From the NCBI GenBank assembly GCA_929200485.1, contig CAKMZU010000125.1, positions 1-6,892 of the forward strand: 6,892 nucleotides of DNA. Reading direction: 5' to 3'. The notes under the pieces were generated by a model that ran no database searches, was not told where the DNA came from, and saw only the letters and a list, made by a program, of their open reading frames with translations. This stretch comes from an uncultured Gammaproteobacteria bacterium (GTDB lineage Bacteria > Pseudomonadota > Gammaproteobacteria > Pseudomonadales > DT-91). This document shows, one piece after another, positions 1 through 5,484 of the stretch. The translations under genes were made by a program, and so were the position numbers. Numbering within the stretch: position 1 is the stretch's first letter; the number at the start of each line of letters is the position of its first letter.

Positions 1-1590
1 GGCATAATTATCGCCGCTGGCATCGGCTAAGGGGACATAAGATAATAGCGATAGTTGTTCCGCCAAAATGACCTGATTAACGGTTACAGCTTCGCCAGAT
101 AACAGCAGTTCACCATGTTCGGGTAAGCTATCAATGATGATTGAGTGCAAGGTATCGCCATCACCATCGTTAAAGGAGAAATCTGCCTCGGAGAGTTGAA
201 CGGTACTGTCTTCATTTTCCTCGACTGCGCCGCCTGTCGATTCTGGTGCGTCTTCAACTGAGGCGACATTAACGTTCATTTCTGCGGCTTCTTCACTGAT
301 GCCAGAGCCGTCGTTAACACGGTAGTCAAAGTTAGCATACCCATCACCCGAGCTATCAGGGTCGGGCGTGTAGTTGAGATTGGGGATTTCGGCAACGGTC
401 ACTTCCTGTGCTTCGGTAACTGGTTCGTTATTCAGTGTGAGTTCGCCGTTTTCAGGTAAAGAATCGATAACAATCGATTGAAGAGCGTCGCCCTCCGAAT
501 CACTGAAGCTAAAGTCATCAACGCTGAATTGATAACTTTCGTCCTCGCCAATTGATATCGCACCATTGGATGCAACTGGTGGATCGTTAACGGGGCTTAT
601 ATGGATTTGAATAATGGCGCTATTATCGCTTAATGTGGTGCCATCACTCACCTTAAAGTCAAAATAGGTATAGTTAAAGCCATGCTCGTTGGGCTCGGCG
701 GCATAATGAAGAATGCCGAAATTATCGATTGGTATGCTCAGCCCTTCAGTGGCGGAAAGCCCATTAAAAGTTAAACTGCCTTTGCTTGGCAGTGATGAAA
801 TCTGGACTGAATGGAAGTCATCCCCTTCAGCATCCTCAAAGCCAAAATCAAGGACTGAGAATGCGTATTGAAAATCTTCGTTGATGGTGACTGTGCGATC
901 AATGGCTATTGGCGCGTCATTGATCGCTGCAATATCAAATTGAATTTCAGTCATATTGCTGCTTTGTGCAATGCCATCACTGACAAAAAAACCTATGTGA
1001 GCAACATCATCCCCTGACGATTCTGCCTCCGGCGTGTAAGTCAATGCTGCTATCTCGGAAGCTGTGATAGATTGATCTTGAACGACAAGGGTGTCATTGA
1101 GCGTCAAAATGCCTGATTGAGGCAGTTCGGCAATGATAATGGCAGATAATGCATCGTTATCTGCATCATCAAAAGCAAAATCATCAATGCTGAATTGGTA
1201 CGGCTCATCTTCAGTGATAGCCTTGGTTGCGCTTGCACTAACGGGCAGGTCATTTTCATTCAATATATGAAAACTGATGGATTCTTCGTTGCTCGTTAAG
1301 GCACCATCGCTGACGTTAAACGAGAGTGAAGCATAATTAAGGCCAGCGGCATCGGCTTCAGGTTTAAAAGCCAGTTGGGATAATTCTGACGCTTCTAATG
1401 ATATGAGCTCAGTTATTTTTTCGTCACCAAGGTAAAGGCTGCCTGCTTCGGGCAGGCGAGTGATATTTACCAGATTAAGGGCGTCATTTTCATTTTCATC
1501 AAAGAAAGCAAATACGGTGGGTGTAAATTGAAACTGGCTATCTTCAATGATACTGAATTGTTTTGATGAAGATGTGGGAGCCAGGTTGGT
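1..1590 (-). repeat. Tandem cadherin-like (tandem-95 type) repeats, exact 111-residue period, five copies visible
   Basis: Four complete repeats and one cut repeat lie head to tail in the adhesin: 1590-1258, 1257-925, 924-592, 591-259 and 258-1. Equivalent residues start at 437, 548, 659, 770 and 881, so every period is 111 residues (333 bp). Each repeat begins with an N-D-x-P or E-D-A-P-like junction, then a T/N-E-D strand, DFxFxD followed by acidic E/D-G/N-D loops, a S-L-P-x-x-G-x-L hairpin, an L-x-Y-x-P strand, an S-G-D segment and a V-S-D-G or V-N-D-G strand. This is the Cadherin_5/tandem-95 pattern known from large secreted adhesins; the acidic loops are probable calcium sites (inference). 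The copies differ substantially in sequence. The array almost certainly continues beyond the left edge. Confidence 0.88.
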
Positions 1591-2898
1591 TTTTTCGTTA
1601 CTGTCGGTCAATAGATTAATCACCAAATCGCCACTATTACTCAGCGCTTCGGGTAGTTGCTCCTGGCTCTCTTTAAGATAAGCAACGGTCTCGGCATTGA
1701 TGGATAAAGAACCATCGTTAAAGGTGATTCCTGCTTCGAGTAATTCAATCACTTCTTCTGTTGTCAGTGAATCTTTAGATTCCATTGCCGAAATTAATGC
1801 TAATGCATCACCGCCGGTGTTCCCGGTTGATGTATTGCCTAATACATCAATAACAGGTTCTATTTCATACGATGTAATGTCAGCTTCTTCGCCGATGAAT
1901 AATTTGGCAACTGATGAATTAATGTTTATTAGTTGCTCGTTGGTCAACGGGGTGTCTGATTCAAGGGCAGCTTTCTCAGCGAGATTTGCAGCGAGTGTGG
2001 TTAGTGGGTTGACTTCAATAGTATGGGTGCTTTCTGCCGAGTCAAGCTTTGTCCAGGCAATGAGATCAGCGGTTAGGTCTTTTAATTCGCCAGTGCTTTC
2101 ATCAATGTAATCCGCTTCATCGGAATTGTCTTTGATGATCAGTTTTACCTGATCGGGTAATTGAGTCAGGTTGACGGAATAATTACCATATTGGTCAATT
2201 TCGCTGGTTGTTAATACTGTGCCTTCAACCGTTGTTACAAGAAGGCTTAATCCATGTTCAGGAAAAACAGGGCCTAAAGTGACTTTGCCTTGAATGGTGG
2301 GTTGCTCTTGCGTATCGGAATCGGGTGATTCACTAGTCGATGGAGGAGTTGAATTTTTCTTCTCATCTTTTGACAGGTTTTCTACAATTTGCCAGCCGCC
2401 GAGTGCAGCAAGTACACCGCCAAGCCCGATCCATAAAATAGAATCACTAAATAAGCTTTTTGAGTCTTCAGGTTTTTCATCCTCTGCTGTTTTAGCGTTA
2501 TTTTTTGTTCCCATCAAAAGCTGCGGATTATTGGTGATGGGCGTCTCTTCTAGTTGCGGATATGAAAGGGTCTCAATGGTAAATCCATCAGTGAATTTTG
2601 AGAAGGTCCATTCTTCATCGTTATCATCAAGGAAGGTAAGGGTGTTTAATTTGTCATTATCATAAATGAAAAAATTTATAATGGTTAACGGGTATTCCGG
2701 GTACTCTTTGCATTGTATCCATAAGTGGTCATGATCTTTTTGCAAAGTGACTTCACTGATCTTAAAAGGTCTTTTTGACTCGGGGTGAATTAATACTAGC
2801 TGCTTGCCTGAATTTTCAAGCGTTAATATATTCACTGATGGTGAAAGTTCAAAAGATTCTTTGTTGTTTAAGCTTTTTATTGTTGGATGGTTTTTCAT
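1..2898 (-). CDS. BapA/LapA-type giant biofilm adhesin, N-terminal 966 residues (3' end outside window)
   Basis: The reading frame is open from the ATG at 2898 to position 1 with no stop. It is the first in-frame ATG after a TAA at 2971-2973, so the start is firm, although no clear Shine-Dalgarno precedes it. Residues 1-105 resemble the BapA prefix domain, with an I-x-NFF-x-Y-D stretch followed by a D-D-x-D-x-x-W motif (W97). Residues 154-169 form a short Gly/Ala/Leu-rich hydrophobic segment, then an acidic Ser/Pro linker. Residues 201-310 are a beta domain with a DYxDE-type motif and an NPLTTLA motif (N297), as seen in other large adhesins; residues 310-430 look helical. From 437 on come cadherin-like repeats. 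There is no Sec signal peptide, which fits type I secretion by a C-terminal signal that would lie beyond the window. Known relatives hold cells to surfaces, with the N-terminal module retained at the outer membrane. No canonical T/P-A-A-G LapG cleavage site is visible. Family assignment is strong; ligand and full length are unknown. Confidence 0.88.
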   Translation of the reverse strand, partial: MKNHPTIKSLNNKESFELSPSVNILTLENSGKQLVLIHPESKRPFKISEVTLQKDHDHLWIQCKEYPEYPLTIINFFIYDNDKLNTLTFLDDNDEEWTFSKFTDGFTIETLSYPQLEETPITNNPQLLMGTKNNAKTAEDEKPEDSKSLFSDSILWIGLGGVLAALGGWQIVENLSKDEKKNSTPPSTSESPDSDTQEQPTIQGKVTLGPVFPEHGLSLLVTTVEGTVLTTSEIDQYGNYSVNLTQLPDQVKLIIKDNSDEADYIDESTGELKDLTADLIAWTKLDSAESTHTIEVNPLTTLAANLAEKAALESDTPLTNEQLININSSVAKLFIGEEADITSYEIEPVIDVLGNTSTGNTGGDALALISAMESKDSLTTEEVIELLEAGITFNDGSLSINAETVAYLKESQEQLPEALSNSGDLVINLLTDSNEKTNLAPTSSSKQFSIIEDSQFQFTPTVFAFFDENENDALNLVNITRLPEAGSLYLGDEKITELISLEASELSQLAFKPEADAAGLNYASLSFNVSDGALTSNEESISFHILNENDLPVSASATKAITEDEPYQFSIDDFAFDDADNDALSAIIIAELPQSGILTLNDTLVVQDQSITASEIAALTYTPEAESSGDDVAHIGFFVSDGIAQSSNMTEIQFDIAAINDAPIAIDRTVTINEDFQYAFSVLDFGFEDAEGDDFHSVQISSLPSKGSLTFNGLSATEGLSIPIDNFGILHYAAEPNEHGFNYTYFDFKVSDGTTLSDNSAIIQIHISPVNDPPVASNGAISIGEDESYQFSVDDFSFSDSEGDALQSIVIDSLPENGELTLNNEPVTEAQEVTVAEIPNLNYTPDPDSSGDGYANFDYRVNDGSGISEEAAEMNVNVASVEDAPESTGGAVEENEDSTVQLSEADFSFNDGDGDTLHSIIIDSLPEHGELLLSGEAVTVNQVILAEQLSLLSYVPLADASGDNYA

Positions 2899-2930
2899 TG
2901 TTAATGAAATTTTTTCGTAAATGTAATAAA

Positions 2931-2958
2931 AGTATAGGTTTCTGATTTTTGTTGTAAA
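2931..2958 (-). promoter_or_regulatory. Predicted sigma70-type promoter of the adhesin gene
   Basis: Read on the minus strand, TTTACA (2958-2953) is followed after 16 bp by TATACT (2936-2931). Each box differs from consensus at one base. The -10 box lies 32 nt before the adhesin ATG, giving a short leader of about 25 nt. Box match and position support it; there is no experimental support. Confidence 0.5.
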
Positions 2959-2971
2959 GATTGGGTTTGTT

Positions 2972-3000
2972 TAAATATTTTTTGGAAGTAAATATTTTTT
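2972..3000. repeat. 12-bp direct repeat on a 17-bp period in the divergent promoter region
   Basis: The sequence TAAATATTTTTT occurs at 2972-2983 and again at 2989-3000, separated by GGAAG. The pair lies just upstream of the adhesin -35 box and upstream of the candidate rightward -10 box. It could be a paired protein-binding site or simply intrinsically curved A/T-tract DNA of the kind bound by nucleoid proteins. The repeat is seen directly; its function is inference. Confidence 0.45.
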
Positions 3001-3028
3001 AATTATAAATAGCTTGTCAGTCTATAAT
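2999..3028 (+). promoter_or_regulatory. Weak candidate promoter for the TPR-barrel gene
   Basis: A perfect TATAAT lies at 3023-3028, but the best upstream box is only TTAATT (2999-3004, 18-bp spacing), which matches TTGACA poorly. The very AT-rich DNA upstream could act as an UP element, or an activator may be needed. A transcript from here would have a leader of roughly 65-70 nt before the ATG at 3103. Confidence 0.3.
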
Positions 3029-3076
3029 TATTTTATGTTTGTTGGTTTTGTGCGGTGTGTTTTATATGTAAAAGCT

Positions 3077-3105
3077 AAGGAGTGGGTGAAAAGGCTGAGA
3101 TTATG
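3077..3105 (+). promoter_or_regulatory. Ribosome-binding region and start choice for the TPR-barrel gene
   Basis: AAAAGG at 3089-3094 lies 8 nt before the ATG at 3103, a normal spacing that supports this start. A GTG at 3082 is in the same frame, directly after a TAA at 3076-3078, but the best Shine-Dalgarno here, AAGGAG at 3077-3082, overlaps that codon and cannot serve it. AAGGAG is 20 nt from the ATG, too far to be its normal site. A GTG at 3086 opens only an 11-codon frame ending at 3121. Confidence 0.5.
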
Positions 3106-5175
3106 GATTATGGCGCTTTAGCAAAGAAAGAGCTCAGTGATGATGCGGGCTATGAGCGCGGGCTGTTAATTAAAGAAATATTGGTTCTTGGCTTTATGGT
3201 AATGGGAGTTTTTCTTCGAGAATGTGTCTGGCAGGAATGTGTTATTTCTCATGATAGCGAGTATGAATCTCAGATAGAAAAAAAATTAAACGAAAATAAA
3301 AATATGCCATTTTATGAATTGGTAAAAGAAAATCACAGATTGTTTCATGATTTAATAAAAAAATTAATTACAGAGTTACAGCAAACAAACCTTCCTCCCT
3401 ACAAGAATGCAGCCTTTTTATTTGCCTGGTCATTTTTTTTGACCGTGCCACAGGCAGAGGTTGCTGCGCAAGATGACGCTGAGTTGCCGGAAGGGTTAAA
3501 TAGCGCCTATTATGCGTTGGTGAGAGCAATAGAAGCGCGAGAAAAAAAGGATTTCGAAACAGCAGAAGCGCTCATTAAGATTTATATGAAGCATTACCCT
3601 AGAGATTTAGACGGTTATTTTGAGGCGGCAATCATTCATGAATGGCAGGAAAAACTCGATGAAGCCTTGGTGTTTTACGAAATCATTCTTGAAAGAAAAC
3701 CAAAGCATCTTAATGCGTTGATTGGCAAGGCGCGAGTAACCCGATGGCAAGGCGGGATTGAAGAGGCACGCCTGCTTTACGCTCAGATTCTGAAGCTACG
3801 CCCAAATGCCCCTGATGCACTTTCGGGTCTGGGTATGTGTGAATTGATGGAAGACAACAGAGAGGCGGCATTCAAATATTTTAAACGCGTCATTAATATA
3901 TTTCCCAACCATGCTGAAGCATTGATTGGTATTCAAATGGCAGGATACACGCCGGACGGACAATTGATTGAGCTTTATAACAATGATGACGCTTATGGCA
4001 TTGATCATGAGGTTGTGCCTGATTTTCTCTCGCCTTATCTTGCTGAAGCGGAAGAGGCGCGTCAGAAAAAAGATTTTATCGCCGCAGAAAAAGCTATTCA
4101 GCAATTTTTAAAACTTTACCCTGATAGTATTCTAGGTTTTTTTGAATACGCCATTATCCTTGAATGGCAAGGCAAACTCAAAGAAGCGGCTGTGTATTAT
4201 GATAAAATTATCAGCCAGGATGTTGAGCATATTGGGGCGATGCTTGGGCAGGCGCGTTTGCTTCGCTGGCAGGGTTATATTAAAGAATCAAAAAGAAAAT
4301 ATGAATTCATATTGAAACTTGATAAAGGCAATCTGGATGCGCTAACCGGTTTGGGGATGTGTGCCTTGGTTCAGAAAAACCGTTCGTTAGCTTTTTCGTA
4401 CTTTGCCAAAGTGTTGGATGAAAACCCGCATCATGAAGAAGCGCTGCAAGGTCATCAGATGGCTGACCAATTGATCATTGGACAAATCTCAGCGTATTTA
4501 CAGTGGCAGACAAATAACTTATCCGAAGGGCGACAGAGCTTAACGGGTATCAACTTCTGGCATCAGATGAATGCCTATTGGCGTATAGGTGGCCATGTTG
4601 CATCGTCCGAGTCGCAGTTTATGGTGGTCGAAGACCCTGCCGATACCTCCAATGACAAACTTAAACGTATATATGAACTTAATTCGAGCATCAAGCCCTC
4701 TAATAGTCATTTTTGGCTGGTCAGTGTCCAGCGGGATGAGTTTACGCAATCGACGACGGATTCCTTTCAAGTGAATACGGGCTTAGAAATAGTAGAAGGT
4801 CAGATGTTCGAAGTCTCTGCGCGATGGTTTTTGAATGATGAGGGACTAAAGAATACGCTTTATTCCATGAGTTATACCGTCCCTATTGAGCATTCAAGCT
4901 GGCGTGTTACCGGTCAGGTTTTTTACAATCACTCAGCGCTTGAGAATATTCAAGACAATCACTCGATGGTTGTTCAGGGGTTGTGGGAACCTGATGATGA
5001 CCGTTTGTTTAGGGCGTCAGCGAGTACAAGTTATTACTTAAATGATCATCATTATGGCTTCTCGGTTTCGTGGAAAGACTTTTGGGGTCATCATTGGGGT
5101 TATGAACTCGGTTCAGGTTATCATGACAACCATGACCAATTGGATATTAAATCATCGCTGTTGTTTCGTTATTAA
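3103..5175 (+). CDS. TPR-repeat outer-membrane beta-barrel protein with an N-terminal extension (PgaA/BcsC/YaiO-like architecture)
   Basis: 690 residues from the ATG at 3103 (697 if the GTG at 3082 is used). Residues 26-38 form a short hydrophobic stretch, and 40-95 are polar and partly coiled-coil-like. Residues 102-122 look like a signal peptide core (Ala/Phe/Trp/Leu-rich) with a possible signal peptidase I site V-A-A|Q after residue 122. Residues 132-281 and 306-455 are two copies of a TPR-type module rich in E-W-Q, R-W-Q-G and L-G-M-C motifs. Residues 459-690 alternate hydrophobic and polar residues in aromatic strands separated by short acidic loops and end in L-F-R-Y; a final aromatic residue is the usual outer-membrane barrel signal. 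Proteins built this way often export polysaccharide across the outer membrane, with the TPR part in the periplasm. I cannot assign it to a named family, so substrate and partners are unknown. It is divergent from the giant adhesin and shares its control region, which suggests a surface or biofilm role. The N-terminus is odd: either an extended leader, an inner-membrane anchor, or a start that lies further downstream (ATG at 3304). Confidence 0.82.
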   Translation: MDYGALAKKELSDDAGYERGLLIKEILVLGFMVMGVFLRECVWQECVISHDSEYESQIEKKLNENKNMPFYELVKENHRLFHDLIKKLITELQQTNLPPYKNAAFLFAWSFFLTVPQAEVAAQDDAELPEGLNSAYYALVRAIEAREKKDFETAEALIKIYMKHYPRDLDGYFEAAIIHEWQEKLDEALVFYEIILERKPKHLNALIGKARVTRWQGGIEEARLLYAQILKLRPNAPDALSGLGMCELMEDNREAAFKYFKRVINIFPNHAEALIGIQMAGYTPDGQLIELYNNDDAYGIDHEVVPDFLSPYLAEAEEARQKKDFIAAEKAIQQFLKLYPDSILGFFEYAIILEWQGKLKEAAVYYDKIISQDVEHIGAMLGQARLLRWQGYIKESKRKYEFILKLDKGNLDALTGLGMCALVQKNRSLAFSYFAKVLDENPHHEEALQGHQMADQLIIGQISAYLQWQTNNLSEGRQSLTGINFWHQMNAYWRIGGHVASSESQFMVVEDPADTSNDKLKRIYELNSSIKPSNSHFWLVSVQRDEFTQSTTDSFQVNTGLEIVEGQMFEVSARWFLNDEGLKNTLYSMSYTVPIEHSSWRVTGQVFYNHSALENIQDNHSMVVQGLWEPDDDRLFRASASTSYYLNDHHYGFSVSWKDFWGHHWGYELGSGYHDNHDQLDIKSSLLFRY
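3496..4467 (+). repeat. Internal duplication: two TPR modules offset by exactly 174 residues
   Basis: The segments encoded at 3496-3945 and 4018-4467 align without a gap over 150 residues. My hand count gives about 72 identical positions, near 48 percent. Shared landmarks include K-K-D-F, E-W-Q, A-R-x-x-R-W-Q-G, D-A-L-x-G-L-G-M-C and E-A-L-x-G-x-Q-M-A. The first copy is followed by a 24-residue acidic linker (3946-4017); the second runs straight into the barrel. The duplication is seen directly; a doubled periplasmic superhelix is inference. Confidence 0.85.
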
Positions 5176-5440
5176 TAAAGAGATAAAAAGCATAAACATA
5201 TGATGCGGTAGCTCAGGATTTACCTTTCATTTTAACGTTAACTTCTCTTTTCAATTATCCTCATTCCATTTTTATCTTTGTGGTTTTTTTCGAACTGTGT
5301 GTGCGTAAAAGGTTAGATGCACACAAACATTCATAAAAGTTGATAGTGAAATCAGACGATGGCATGACTTAAGAGGATTAAAAAGTGTGGGTTAAAAAAT
5401 GGGTAATGAAAAGAGGGAAGGTTGTAACAAGGAAAAGGAA
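5176..5440. other. Intergenic region between convergent genes, nothing coding seen
   Basis: This AT-rich stretch follows the TPR-barrel stop codon. It contains only very short frames without convincing ribosome sites. I see a 10-bp palindrome TTAACGTTAA at 5232-5241 and an imperfect stem at 5298-5325, but no hairpin followed by a T-run that would terminate the rightward transcript. Confidence 0.6.
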
Positions 5441-5469
5441 ACCCGGTTGAGTAAACAACTCAACCGGGT
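5441..5469 (-). terminator. Rho-independent terminator of the dehydrogenase-cytochrome gene
   Basis: A perfect 12-bp inverted repeat, ACCCGGTTGAGT (5441-5452) and its complement (5458-5469), encloses a 5-nt loop. It begins 15 nt after the leftward gene's stop codon. On the minus strand the stem is followed by a T-rich tail, TTCCTTTTCC. On the plus strand there is no T-run after it, so it is directional for the leftward gene. Confidence 0.85.
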
Positions 5470-5484
5470 AGGAGATTTTAATGC

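Noticed and set aside
1697..2665. Two plus-strand open frames (1697-2110 and 2294-2665) opposite the adhesin
   Set aside because: They are low-complexity, Ser-rich translations of the complement of a clearly coding minus-strand frame, with no family resemblance or convincing ribosome site.
3086..3121. Eleven-codon leader frame (GTG at 3086) just after the AAGGAG motif
   Set aside because: Spacing to the Shine-Dalgarno is only 3 nt and the peptide has no attenuation-like codon run; too weak to call a gene, though it is noted in the start analysis.
3796..4104. Minus-strand open frame of 102 codons opposite the TPR region
   Set aside because: It is antisense to the clearly coding TPR duplication and lacks any recognisable feature.
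5298..5325. Imperfect 9-bp stem (TGTGTGCGT with ATGCACACA) as terminator of the TPR-barrel gene
   Set aside because: It has a 10-nt loop, one G-U pair and no T-run after it on either strand; it may be chance in a GT-rich patch.
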